Origin: Monoplex corrugatus
Lineage: Eukaryota; Mollusca; Gastropoda; Littorinimorpha; Ranellidae
Direction of reading: 5' to 3'
Length of the DNA: 64,000 nt
Assembly: GCA_030674185.1 (NCBI GenBank)
Contig: JAPXFY010000023.1
Coordinates: 9,721,412-9,785,411, forward strand
The notes beneath the pieces were generated by a model that made no database searches, was not told the origin of the DNA, and worked only from the letters and a program-made list of their open reading frames with translations. The position numbers and the translations under genes were made by a program. The first letter of the stretch is position 1. The number at the start of each line of letters is the position of its first letter. Of this stretch, positions 45,956 to 58,189 are shown in pieces.

Positions 45956-46317
45956 AAAACCATTCTAACAATACCCCTTTTTATACAAAATTATTACAGA
46001 AAATTCAGATTTTGTACTTCTCAAGGTCACTGTGAACTTGAACACACATCAGATTAAACATAAAATAATGTAAAGTAAGGAAAATGGTACAACTGCCACA
46101 ACAGTGACAACAGAATATAAATATTGTCAGAAATTCTTGAAAAAGCGCTATTCATTCACCTTCCTGAAAATGTGCTGATTCTAATCTAATCACTTTTCTG
46201 GTTCATGTCACCTGGACATGGCGCCATGATTTCTTACCTTACATGTTCATGATTCTTCACGCTCCTATGATCCAAGTTTGGTAAATAGCCATCCAGAAAC
46301 AGGTGAGAAAAAATCTT

Positions 46318-46895
46318 GCTAACACGTTTCTGTCATAAACAGCTAACACGTTTCTGTCATAAACAGCTTACACATTTCTGTCATAAACAGCTAACACATT
46401 TCTGTCATAAACAGCTAACACGTTTCTGTCATAAACAGCTTACACGTTTCTGTCATAAAGAGCTTACACGTTTCTGTCATAAAGAGCTAACACGTTTCTG
46501 TCATAAACAGCTAACACATTTCTGTCATAAACAGCTAACACATTTCTGTCATAAACAGCTAACACATTTCGGTCATAAACAGCTAACACATTTCTGTCAT
46601 AAACAGCTAACACGTTTCTGTCATAAACAGCTAACACGTTTTTGTCATAAACAGCTTACACGTTTCTGTCATAAAGAGCTTACACGTTTCTGTCATAAAC
46701 AGCTAACACATTTCTGTCATAAACAGCTTACACATTTCTGTCATAAACAGCTAACACATTTCTGTCATAAACAGCTAACATGTTTCTGTCATAAACAGCT
46801 AACACGTTTCTGTCATAAACAGCTAACACATTTCTGTCATAAACAGCTAACACGTTTCTGTCATAAACATCTAACACATTTCTGTCATAAACACA
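46318..46895. repeat. 24-bp minisatellite, about 24 copies
   Basis: Unit GCTAACACGTTTCTGTCATA AACA, with A/T at position 5 and G/A at position 9. Read on + it would encode an 8-residue repeat (HKQLTRFC). Confidence 0.95.
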
Positions 46896-47274
46896 CAGAC
46901 AGACAGCCAGACAAGGAGCTCTCTCCTGTCAATATGAAACAATCTCCTGGTTTTTTTTCCTTCATTTTTTAAAACTACCTCCCTTTTCTTTAAAACAGGA
47001 AAAACCCATACTGTACACAATTTTGAACCTGATTATGCAATTAATCCTTGTGAACAAATACTTTCAAACAAATTAAATTCATCTAGATAAACAAGAAACA
47101 AGAAATAAGTAATGCAACTCCTGATTAGAAGAGTCCGATTTTTTTTCCTGTCTGGATGTAATGGGTATCATTGCAAAAGAAATTAATAAAATAATTTTGA
47201 AAGAGTATTATAATAACAACAACAACAACAACAAAAATTCCAATAACAAACAAGATTCTTATGTATATTCATGT

Positions 47275-47463
47275 TTAACCCTTTGACTCCCGCACTCCGT
47301 CCACCAGCGTCCTGCATCATCAGCCATGCCAGCAAAGCCAAAGCTTAATAACCCTTTGACTCCCTCACCCTGTCTACCAGCTTCCAGCTGGTGGCTAGGG
47401 TGAAGGAGTCAAAGGGTTAAATTTTTGCAGTTGGTGGACAGGGTGCGGGAGTCAAAGGGTTAA
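47275..47463. mobile_element. TTAA double-hairpin element, copy H
   Basis: One of the best preserved copies. Both outer ends are TTAACCCTTTGACTCCCGC and its complement. The inner hairpin loop is reduced to CCAGCTTCCAGCTGG. Long arm on the left. Confidence 0.88.
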
Positions 47464-47593
47464 ATCCCAGCTGATAATACCATAGCAAAAATGATGATGA
47501 TGACTATGTCATCTTGACACAAAATGTTAATGAAAAGAAATTTGCAACTATACATATTATACAATACAACCTGATGTGGGATTCTTTTATCAG

Positions 47594-47597
<4 letters not shown>

Positions 47598-47671
<74 letters not shown>

Positions 47672-48135
47672 CACACACACATGTATGCACACACGCACAA
47701 ATGATACATACTTTCTTTCTATCAACATTTTCTTTCTACTAGATCTGTACATTTTTCCAATGACTGTACCCTGTTTGATTTCACACTTTTGATACTGTGC
47801 TATAGAACTTGATCAATTCAACACTGATGCTGTACTGGAATTTGATGAATTCAAAACTGGTATTTCCATGATTTGGTTCCAATGTCACGAAGCAGCCGCT
47901 TCCCCTGTGAATGGGCCCAAAAGCCAGCCACATTGCCAATTCATTTTTTCTCCAACACACACAGTTGCACTCACACACATTCATGCACACCAAAAGCAAG
48001 ACCCCAAACCCTTATTCTATATTGTAGGCCTACTTTCCCTCTCTCTCACACACAGAGACACACACACATACACACACGCACAATCTCACACACACACACA
48101 CACACACAAATTGCTCACACACACACACACTCAAA
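47598..48135. repeat. (CA)n microsatellites
   Basis: CA runs at 47598-47680 and 48040-48130, separated by A-T rich sequence without recognised features. Confidence 0.9.
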
Positions 48136-48309
48136 AATGCTCTTCACAGACAATAAACCGTGCCAGTAACTTAAAATTATGTTCACTTATGCTATTAACT
48201 ATATTCATTTGAAAAATGAAGAAGCGAAATATAAACACTTCACAACTGAACCACGAAATATAATCCAAGGACATGCCCCTGGCGTTGACCACTCCATCCA
48301 ATTTATCTT

Positions 48310-48575
48310 TTTGCCTCTGTTTTTCACAGAAAAATGGTTGCCATGAGGTCTGTGTTCTTGCTACGTGACACATAGCCAATGCATTTTAGTCTCCTCTTGT
48401 TGATATATGTTAGTAATTTTCTGGTGGTATCAAGTTCTTGCAGGACACTTTCATTAGTTCTTTTGTCTGTCTATTTGACACGTAGTAGACTCTGCTGCCT
48501 CAGTTCTTTCGCAGTTTTTCTGAGATTCCAGGCTTTGCAGCCCAAACTCATAATTGGTCAGATCAAACATTTTAA
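48310..48575 (-). mobile_element. RTE LINE C-terminal fragment, second copy
   Basis: The reverse complement aligns by eye with 1645-1925 of the RTE copy. Shared blocks are acttttaaaatg, gaactgaggcagcagag, gtgtcctg.aagaacttgata and agcaagaacac.gacctcatg. It lacks about 15 bp after gcagcagag and carries extra stops. It abuts a second dispersed repeat at 48248-48300. Confidence 0.75.
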
Positions 48576-48990
48576 AAGTTTAATTTTCAACAACACAACA
48601 GAATCAAAATAACACAACCATATCTGACCACACTATTCATAAACAGAATGCAGTAATTTTCTTCACTGTGTCCATGATAAAATGCATTAACATATATCAC
48701 TTTATGCAAGAGCATAAACCAACTCTGACTATCTATATTCAGTTTGTTAACAATTATCACATGCTGCTTGTTTTCACCTTTTCTTGTTCTTTCTTACACC
48801 TTTTTTCATGTTGTTATTTCATACGAATCAGTCTTTAAAAAAATCAGTCCATGATCAGAGTGGCTGCTAGGCCCACTGTCATCACCTACCCCCACAGAAC
48901 ATATGGTGACTGAAATGTAAAGCATGACAATGATGAACAAATTTTCAGAGGTTGCATAAGTTCTTCAGTGATCACTTAACAATGGGGACA

Positions 48991-49155
48991 CCCACCCCCT
49001 GAAGAGGTCTCCCAGTGTGATGCCTTCAAGACCCCACCCCCTGAAGAGGTCTCCCAGTGTGATGCCTTCATGACCCCACCCCCTGAAGAGGTCTCCCAGT
49101 GTGATGCCTTCATGACCCCACCCCCTGAAGAGGTCTCCCTGTGTGGTTCCTTCAT
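48991..49155. repeat. 42-bp minisatellite, 4 copies
   Basis: Unit CCCCCTGAAGAGGTCTCCCA GTGTGATGCCTTCATGACCC CA. The last copy diverges after TCTCC. Confidence 0.95.
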
Positions 49156-49396
49156 CTTCTAGACATTATGTGTTAGACATCTCCTTTTCTTTCCCTCTGT
49201 TTGTTTCTACCTTTTCTTTTTTCCTTCAGCCTTTTCTTTTCTTTCCCTCTCTTTAACCTTTATGCTTTTCTACCATGCTAATCCGTTCATCTGTACTTTT
49301 ACTTTCAAACAATTATTAAAAGAAATTCTGGAAAAAAAAAATCTCTTCTCTTTTAAACTCGCCGAAGGACTATGCAGAACATATAGCTCTACATGT

Positions 49397-49589
49397 TTAA
49401 CCATTTGACTCCTGTACCCTATCCACCAACTGCAAAAACATAACCCTTTGATTTCCTCACCCTATCCACCAGCTTCCTGCAGGAAGCTGGTGGATAGGGT
49501 GAAGAATTCAAAGAGTTAAGTTTTTGCTTTGCTAGTACTGTTGGCAATGCAAGATGCTGGTGGACAGGATGCGGGAATCAAAGGGTTAA
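49397..49589. mobile_element. TTAA double-hairpin element, copy I
   Basis: TTAACCATTTGACTCC on the left, TCAAAGGGTTAA on the right. The inner hairpin is CACCAGCTTCCTGCAGGAAG plus its completing arm. Long arm on the right. Confidence 0.85.
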
Positions 49590-49951
49590 AAAAACCATGT
49601 GGGATGAGGTTGGATGCAGAGTCCTTGCATATAAAAAACAACAACAACAACAAAACACAGGGGGGGGGGGGGGGGGAGATGAATCTCCTGCACACAACTA
49701 AAGTCCATAAAAAAAGTTTTGACATACGTTGCCTGCACAAAGTGGAACACCCATTAAAACAACATCAGGCCCTCGATCGCCTCATGACTATGCCTAAGAC
49801 AAATAATACACATTTTTGTTGTTGTTGTTGTTGTTGTCTTTTCACTGTCCCATTTTCTACACATTAGTGGCCACTGAATCTGGGGCATATTTTCCACAAT
49901 GCTAGGAATATGGGGGATGATAATCATGATGCTACAGAGGTCCACTGTGAA

Positions 49952-51521
49952 TTAACCCTTTGACTCCCACACTCTGTCTACCAGCATCCTGCATTGTCAA
50001 CCATGCTAGCAAAACAAAAACTTAACCCTTTGACTCCATCATCCTATCCACCATACCAGCTTCCTGCAGGAAGCTGGTGGATAGGGTGATTGCAGGAAGC
50101 TGGTGGATAGGGTGATGGAGTCAAAGTGTCATGTGCGCAGGGTGGTGCGTGCACACGTTTTTTGTGTCGTGTGCATGGGGGGTGTATGATGAGGTTTTTT
50201 GTGTAGCGTGCGAAAGGGGATATTGTGTGCATGTGAATGTAGGTTTAGAAAACAGCTCACTTGGGAACTTGGTGTGGACTGGGTTACTTAGCCAGTCTCA
50301 AAAAAAAAAAAAAAAAAAAACGGCCTTGAGAAAGGTCTGGAGCTCCATAGACTAAAAGAAAGAAAAGAAGTAGAAAACAAGGCGAAAAGAAAAAGAAGAA
50401 GAAGACTAAGAAAGTGAATTAGAAGGAGAAAAAGAAGAAAAATTAAAAAAAGGCGAAAAAGAAGGATAAGGAGAAGAAGAGGGACAAGAAGAATAAGGAG
50501 AAGGAGAAGGAGAGGAGGAAGGAGAAGAATAAGAAGAAAGCAAAACAAGAAGAATAAGGAGAAGGAGAAGGAGAGGAAGAAGGAGAAGAATAAGAAGAAA
50601 GCAAAACAAGAAGAATAAGGAGAAGGAGAAGGAGAGGAGGAAGAAGGAGAATAAGAAGAAAGCAAAACAAGAAGAATAAGGAGAAGGAGAAGGAGAGGAA
50701 GAAGGAGAAGAATAAGAAGAAAGCAAAACAAGAAGAATAAGGAGAAGGAGAAGGAGAGGAGGAAGGAGAAGAATAAGAAGAAAGCAAAACAAGAAGAATA
50801 AGGAGAAGGAGAAGGAGAGGAGGAAGAAGGAGAAGAATAAGAAGAAAGCAAAACAAGAAGAATAAGGAGAAGGAGAAGGAGAGGAGGAAGAAGGAGAAGA
50901 ATAAGAAGAAAGCAAAACAAGAAGAATAAGGAGAAGGAGAAGGAGAGGAGGAAGAAGGAGAAGAATAAGAAGAAAGCAAAACAAGAAGAATAAGGAGAAG
51001 GAGAAGGAGAGGAGGAAGAAGGAGAAGAATAAGAAGAAAGCAAAACAAGAAGAATAAGGAGAAGGAGAAGGAGAGGAGGAAGAAGGAGAAGAATAAGAAG
51101 AAAGCAAAACAAGAAGAATAAGGAGAAGGAGAAGAAGGAGAGGAGGAAGAAGGAGAAGAATAAGAAGAAAGCAAAACAAGAAGAATAAGGAGAAGGAGAA
51201 GAAGGAGAGGAGGAGGAAGGAGAAGAATAAGAAGAAAGCAAAACAAGAAGAATAAGGAGAAGGAGAAGAAGGAGAGGAGGAGGAAGGAGAAGAATAAGAA
51301 GAAAGCAAAACAAGAAGAATAAGGAGAAGAAGGAGAGGAGGAGGAAGGAGAAGAATAAGAAGAAAGCAAAACAAGAAGAATAAGGAGAAGGAGAAGAAGG
51401 AGAGGAGGAAGAAGGAGAAGAATAAGAAGAAAGCAAAACAGAGATAGAGAAGAAAAAGAAGGCAAAGAGGAAGGTTAAGTTTTTGCAGTCAATGGATAGG
51501 GTGAGGGAGTCAAAGGGTTAA
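49952..51521. mobile_element. TTAA double-hairpin element, copy J, split by a 1.3-kb insert
   Basis: The left arm and inner hairpin run 49952-50128, with the inner right arm duplicated. The matching right arm (GGTTAAGTTTTTGCAG ... AAAGGGTTAA) is at 51473-51521. Between them lie a G/T-rich segment, an A20 run and a purine-rich minisatellite. Confidence 0.75.
50340..51472. repeat. Purine-rich 64-70-bp minisatellite, about 14 copies
   Basis: The + strand is almost pure A/G. The unit contains AAGAAGAATAAGGAGAAGG and AATAAGAAGAAAGCAAAAC. It may adopt triplex structure. Minus-strand frames are Ser/Leu/Phe runs only. An A20 run lies at 50300-50320. Confidence 0.95.
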
Positions 51522-51944
51522 GACTGCCTGACAAGGTTGCAGTCTAAGCTTACTTTTATAATATATTCTGGCATCAACCAAGCCTGGAAGATACGACCAA
51601 CTGTGGTGTTGGTCAGGAAATTTCAGCAGAACTCTTAATGATGCATCCGTGAAGTGGATGAGACTCAACTGTGTGGTCCGTGCCTTCTTATTACACCAAT
51701 AGCACACTCAATTCTGGGTTGGAGCCAGCTGAAGTTAAAGACAGATAATATTCATTAAACATTTGAGACATGATCAAGCTTTAACGTGATAATAACATGG
51801 ACATTAGGGACTGACTGATTAACAATAAAGACGTAAATGATCGTTTTTAAATAAAAGCATTGTGAAATAATAACCAACTACCTGAAGGTACAAACAATTG
51901 TAATGCAATAATACAATAGCCACAACTACACCATCACTCATCAT

Positions 51945-52290
51945 GATTATCATGTACTCTGCCGCATAACGTTGCTGATCAAGGCCTTCCTCACAAATCT
52001 ATCCACTGTCGCTGCAAGTACATCTCCCACCCTTTCTGTCCTCAGCCACTCTTCAAATCCGTCCATTCTTTTCTCCCTGGGTCTACCTGATGCTCTCTTT
52101 CCCTCCAGCTTTCCTGTTGCGACCAGGTGCTCTAAATCCCCTTTCCTAATCTTCTTTACTGATATCTTCTTGTGTCTGCCTCTTCAAGACCGTCTTGCTG
52201 TTTTCTTTGCTGTCCATGGAACTCTCAAAATTTTTCTTAAGAAACCACATCTCCGCTGCCTCAATTTTGTTCTGACTTTGCGTTTCAACA
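51945..52290 (-). mobile_element. LINE 3' end (RTE-like) fragment
   Basis: The reverse complement reads ...LEGKRASGRPREKRMDGFEE, ATVDRF and ISNVMRQST followed by TGA and an ATCATGATGA-rich tail. That is the usual 3' end of RTE-type LINE ORFs with a simple repeat tail. Several frame breaks. Confidence 0.7.
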
Positions 52291-52314
52291 CCATCACTAC
52301 TGATACAAAATATT

Positions 52315-52450
52315 TATATACTGTCCGTGGACAAAAGCTAAAACCACAACGATCGAAGCATTAAGATGGGCAGTGTAAATCAAATGGGTAGTTTTTATGT
52401 TACATGCTGAGACTAAACTCAAGACATGATTTCACTACATTACTGAACTA
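52315..52450 (-). mobile_element. SINE-A fragment
   Basis: Contains AACGATCGAAGCATTAAGAT GGGCAG and CTGAGACTAAACTCAAGAC, an unfilled TTAA site and a head remnant. Confidence 0.6.
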
Positions 52451-52969
52451 CACTACAGTTCTCGGCCATGCAATGAATAAGTTGGGTCATTTATCAAATC
52501 AGGAAAATCCAGCTCCCTATGCTGGTTCAGCCCCTTCCTTTTCATTCATTCTCTGCCCTTGCCAACAGATTGTGGTACACACTGAAAGAACAACAAACAA
52601 ACAGATGGTCAAGCCACTCTAACAATCTCACTTTTAATAACTAAAATATCTACTGAAAATCCAGATTTTGTACTGCTCAAGGTCACTGTGACCTTGAAAA
52701 AAGCTTTGGTTGAAACAAAACTCAATAGGCATCGAGGACAATGGTAGACTGTCATAAAAGTGAAAGAAGAATTGAAATACTGTGACTGTGTGAGGAATTC
52801 CTAAGATAAGGCTATTCTCAAACCTTTCTCAAAAAGTGCTGAGTTTAGGCACTTTTTTGATCATGTGATCCTGAAATGTCAAACTAAATGCTTTCATAAG
52901 TTCCAATAGTCCACACCTTTAGTTGACTAAAATTTGCACAAAAAAAACAAAACAAAAAAATCCATCAAT

Positions 52970-53200
<231 letters not shown>

Positions 53201-53439
53201 CAGGATGAGCATTTAGAGTGGAAGAATTTAAGACTATAATAAAAAAAAACAAACAAAACCCCAGATTTTATAAAAAGTGTAAAACACAAAGAAGGCTCGG
53301 TGGCCGCTCATCTCACTCCAAATTAACTGCCTTCCTGATGTTCCCTTATGTTACACACTGTGCAACCATACCACAGATAATAAAAGACATCATCACCATC
53401 ATCATCAACAACAATGCAAAGCAGATGACAACATAACAA

Positions 53440-53565
53440 CAGCAAACAGAAACAACAGGTATGGCCCACTGACGACAGGTATATGCAGACTATGCAGAAA
53501 TGTAATGCCTGCACAGTGACGGCCAAACAAGTCAGAACAATGTGCAGACATTCATCCGAGACAAC
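53440..53565 (+). mobile_element. SINE-B 3' fragment
   Basis: TATATGCAGACTATGCAGAA, TGCCTGCACAGTGACGGCCA and ATGTGCAGACATTCATCCGA match the SINE-B tail at 44425-44500. Confidence 0.55.
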
Positions 53566-54483
53566 ACTACTCAGCATGCAAAAGAACAGATACTAATAAC
53601 ACAAATTCTCAGTTTTTACAAATTTTGTAAAAAAACAAACAAACAAAAACAAACAAAAAACAAACAAATTTAATGTTACTGTTAGCAGATTGAATTTCCC
53701 ATGATAATACTGAAATGTCAATAAATAAAGAGTAAATACTGATTTTCTCTGATGATATGTGCAATTTTATCTTGATCAGTTAATTAAGTAATATCCCCAC
53801 TCTTTTTCCTCCAAGAAGGCAATCACAGTCTTACCTGTTGCAGTAATTTGTGTTTATAAATATCAAGACATATTTTGACAGATTACTGTGACAACAGAAC
53901 ACATTTTCAAGTTCACTGATTAAATCAAGATTTCCTCAAATGAATTACAATTAAAATAAAACAAAACAAAACAAAATGAGCAATAGCTCAGAAATTATTT
54001 CAAGTTTATTTTTGAGAGTGGGGTGGTGCTTGTGCGCGTACACGCACACACACACACGCACGCAAGCATGCATGTGCACTCCACACACACACACACACAC
54101 ACCACACACACACACCACACACACACACACACACACACTACATACACTGACAGAGAATACATAGCAATCCCCTCTCCAAAAGCATAAACATAATTTTTCA
54201 CCAGAAAATTGGGAAACATTAGTGTCTTTTTACAATAAAAATTATGTTTCAGAAGCAAAAAAATTGAACATGTACAAATTATTTCAACAAATCACAAACT
54301 TCTGCTATTATACTTATACCACTGAAAATTTCACAAGTTTTATCACAATAACAAAACATGTACAGTACATACACAGATCACACATCTCCATGCAAGAGTT
54401 AGTAAAAAAAACCACCAACCCAAATAAAATGAAATAAAATCGAACCCCTCTCTAATATAAAGAGGAGTAAAGTGGACTATTTT

Positions 54484-54679
54484 TCACCCTTTGACTCCTG
54501 CACCCTATTTACCAACTGCAAAAACTTAACCCTTTGATTCCCTCACCCTATCCACCAACTTCCTGAAGGAAGCTGGTAGACAGTGTGAGGGAATCAAACT
54601 CAAAGGGTTAGTTTTTACTTTGCTAGCATGTTTGACAAGGCAGGATGCTGGTTGGTAGGGTGCGGGAGTCAAAGGGTTA
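54484..54679. mobile_element. TTAA double-hairpin element, copy K
   Basis: Short arm on the left (TTTACCAACTGCAAAAACTTAA), inner hairpin, long arm on the right ending GTCAAAGGGTTA. Its right end leads into a tandem array that reuses GTCAAAGGGTCACTTGTG. Confidence 0.8.
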
Positions 54680-54724
54680 CTTGTGCTGAGTCAAATCGGG
54701 ATAATAGTTAGGAGCCGAATCACC

Positions 54725-54915
54725 TCAGATCAATGGATAAGTCGAAGGGTCACTTGTGCTGAGTCAGATAATAGATTGCTGATCACACTCAGTCTAGGAG
54801 TCAAAGGGTCACTTGTGCCAGTCAGATAATAATTGATGATCACACTCAGTCTAGGAGTCAAAGGGTCACTTGTGCTGAGTCAGACAATAGATTGCTGATC
54901 ACACTCAGTCTAAAT
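54725..54915. repeat. ~60-bp tandem repeat, 3 copies, derived from hairpin element K
   Basis: Unit AAGGGTCACTTGTGCTGAGT CAGATAATAGATTGCTGATC ACACTCAGTCTAGGAGTCA. The GAGTCAAAGGGTCACTTGTG phrase reproduces the right end of copy K at 54666-54685. Confidence 0.88.
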
Positions 54916-55481
54916 CTGTGGTTATTTTAGCTGTGTGGAATCTTGAAGCGTCAAAGCTCTGCGTCAAATCTCAGGTTTTATTTTGTGAGATCCATGATCC
55001 ATTTATGAGGGAAAAATAATAAACAAGACATTTAATTTACATAATGAATAAATAAGACATATAATTCAAACCATATACTACAATTTAAAACATGAACACC
55101 CTTTTTCCATTTGGACATGCAGAAATTCAAAACTTATAGAACTTCCATTTTGTTCTTCATCTTCAGAAGCATTTGGAGGACTCATTTGTGAGGGGAAAAT
55201 AATAACAAATAAACAAGATATTCGAGCTATAATTTATAATTATAAATAAAAAGCTGTAAATACCCCTCTTCCTTTAGTTGCACATTTGTGAAATCTGAAA
55301 CTGATGAAACTTTGTTCCGGAGTCGTTTACATTGTTTGGATGCAAAAGTTGACCAAACTTGTCCCACCAAATTTCGTTTATTTGTTGTTTGTTTTTTGTT
55401 TTTCTTCTTTGAGTCTTCAGACGTGTTTGGATGACTCTGAAGTTGAGCAAATTCATCCAGTCAAACTAAAGAGTACATTGT

Positions 55482-55986
55482 TAATATAATGCCAAAATAA
55501 ACTTTCACATGTCCATTTTTAATACTCTGTGGAACAACTATATGCCAATGCTCTCCCTGTAGAAAACAGAATTTCTTCATGACATGTTTCTTGAAAATTG
55601 ATGTACATAATTAAACCATTAATGACTAGAATATTGTCTTATATGTTCTGTAAGTTATAGGCTGTTCTTATGCGAACAATATTTGTATTTTGTATAAATT
55701 AATATAATTTCTGTTACCACATTGTTCGATGATGCTTGATTATTGCTCAGCAAAGGAATGAGGTTTTTTAAACGGATTCCTGGGAAATGTTGACATGTGC
55801 TTAGTCTTGATGTTTATTTTTTAACTTCCAATGTATAAAATATCATTGTGTATATTCTGTATACTGTGTGGAGTTTATGTGTCAACATTGTCTTTTAAAA
55901 TGTGTAAAAAGTTTTTGTTGTTGTCATTCTGCATTGCCAAATTGTATTAGATGTCTGTTGTGAAACAAAAAATGAATTAAAAAAAA
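55482..55986 (+). mobile_element. Retrocopied poly(A) insert with 14-bp target-site duplication
   Basis: AAAGAGTACATTGT occurs at 55468-55481 and again at 55987-56000. The 505-bp insert ends ATGAATTAAA followed by an A run. It has no long ORF and no LINE domain, so it looks like a 5'-truncated mRNA 3'-UTR copied by LINE machinery. Source gene unknown. Confidence 0.82.
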
Positions 55987-56000
55987 AAAGAGTACATTGT

Positions 56001-56910
56001 GTGTATATAAAATATGAGTATTATTATATATATATGTAATGAGTATGTTGTCAAACTACTGAACACAACTTATTTACCAACTTTGAATGAAATCACATGT
56101 TCAAAGTTAACTATGCCATTTGAAGTAAATTGCTGAGATTAGTCATAAATGTAATGCTAAACTGAAAATCCACTTCATGCACAACTGACTTCTTGTATTC
56201 TTAACATTAGGATTCAACACACATTTCATTCATGCCAAATATTGCATTATGTCTTTTTCGGTTACTGATGAGTCACAGACTATATAGCGACTCAAAATAT
56301 GGCTAAAATAACAACACAGACTTATTAAAATAAATTAAAACGACAGCTCACAATGTGTTACTACACACTAAAAACAGTGCTTTGTAAAATAAGGACATTC
56401 CCAGTTAAAAAGGCTTTGTTAATAAAATTCATCACAACTGCTTGTGGCAAAGGTAAGAAAAATACAATGCTGGTTAATACTCAAATAATTATCTGTTCAA
56501 ATTAATAAATACACAAGTTTTGCGAACACAGACAAGAAACAAGAACCAAAAAGTGATCAAAATAAAAAGGTTCAAGAGAGTTCACAATTGTCTGAGTAGA
56601 ATATTTGAATAAAATGTATGACACATTCATCGCTTGGCATTATTTTTTTTACAATACTTTCTAATACATTATCAACCTCCAAAACTGTTGAAACCTCACT
56701 GTGACAAGTTCAAATCTGTGCTGGCTCAAAATCGTCTTCCCAATTTTCTCATGCATGACAATGAAAGCATAATCCGATAGAAATGAGAATGACAAAGGAC
56801 GATGTTACTTTCACTGACAAAATGCAGCTGACATAATATACATATTTTATGTATTTGATTTTTGAGCACAGATTGACATGCTTCTATTTATTCAAATTAT
56901 TGTGTCTGAA
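56001..56910. other. No feature recognised
   Basis: A-T rich sequence with a short TA run at 56025-56038 and no ORF of note. Confidence 0.5.
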
Positions 56911-56914
56911 TTGA

Positions 56915-57255
56915 CAGGTGCAATAGTCAAGTGGGTATGATGTCGGATTTCCACTTGGAAGGTATGGTTCAATCCCACTGTGGTACTTCTCACCTGGTGG
57001 GTTAAGGATGAAGATTTTTTTTCCAATCTCTCAGGTATTGTGTGCAGTCCTGCTAGTGCCCAGACCCTCTTCAAGTATGTGGTTGTAGAGCATCAAATAT
57101 GCACACCAGAAATCCTGTAAGTCCTGTCAATGGCCCAGTGGCTTGTGGAAACATTAACACGCCCAGTATGCATGTCCACAGATAATGGGGAATGCAGATC
57201 GTGCAGCAACATGCCATCTGGACAGCATGGGCGAAACAAAATGTTCACATGCATC
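56915..57255 (+). mobile_element. SINE-B copy (tRNA-derived)
   Basis: A box-like AATAGTCAAGTGGGTATG and B box GTATGGTTCAATCCCAC are about 40 bp apart. The body is CACCTGGTGGGTTAAGGATG, ATCCTGTAAGTCCTGTCA and TAACACGCCCAGTATGCATG. Confidence 0.75.
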
Positions 57256-57339
57256 GATTTGATAAAAAATAAGAAAGCTAAAACAAAAATTCTTCAATGA
57301 GCCACTGAGTAAAGACTGTACACTGATTTCATTGTGTTT

Positions 57340-57720
57340 ACCACATGAGCTGATGGGTTGATTACAGGCTGTGCACTCATTTCAAGCACTGTGTTCGCCT
57401 CACTGATAATTGAGCTGATGGGTGGAGTAGAGGCTGGCCACTCATTACACAGTGTTGAGCTCTCTTAGCTGTTGAACCTCACAGAGCTGATGAGTTGAGG
57501 AGAAGCTGGACATTCTTGCTCTCAATATCATATTTGTGTCACTAAACTGGTGAGACGAACATGGGCCTGCTTCAATGCTGTCTCACTGAGCAGATGAAAT
57601 GAGCCAAAACTGAGCATTCTTGTTCTCATTGTATTGCTTCACTGGGCTGACGAGTTGAGCACATGCTGAACACTCTTGCATCACTGAGATGATTAAGCTG
57701 AATACAAGATGACTGAAATC
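57340..57720. repeat. Degenerate tandem repeat
   Basis: Repeats of GAGCTGATGGGTTGA(G)..AGGCTG..CACTCATT about 60-70 bp apart, with high divergence. Confidence 0.55.
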
Positions 57721-58189
57721 AATACGCTTGTTACTCTCTTTTGAGTCAATGTTTCAGCCTCAGGCGCGGCTTGATGAAGCTGAACACAGATCAATAATCC
57801 AGTCAATATGTTTGCTTTCACTGTCTAACACATAGCTCACACAGCTCAACACAGATCAATCATCTGATCAATATGCCAGCTTGCACTGTCAATGCAACTG
57901 ATGCCAGAGCTGAATATGGATTGAACTGGACATGGATTGGACATTTTTATTCTTACCATTTTAAACCCAGTGAGCTGAATACTTCTACATGCCTCCCATT
58001 CCACTTCCGGCCATTTTTTCATGCTTTGTAAACATACCTTAGGACACAGGACACAAATCAAGACTGATGCTGTCATTTTCTACTGTAAGGCATCACTGAG
58101 GCTGACACCATAAACATAATTATAATGATTATGATACTAAATGGAAATAAGTCGGTGCTTTCATTCTGACTCATAGAAGTGAAATCCAA

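Noticed and set aside
46316..46972. 218-codon frame with an 8-residue repeat
   Set aside because: The 24-bp minisatellite unit is a multiple of three, so any stop-free frame stays open; no start context, splice signals or flanking domain.
49529..49867. 112-codon frame
   Set aside because: Starts in hairpin copy I and runs through poly-G and GTT repeats; no conserved domain.
50288..51465. Three overlapping 320-380-codon minus-strand frames
   Set aside because: Ser/Leu/Phe composition of a purine-only minisatellite read in three frames.
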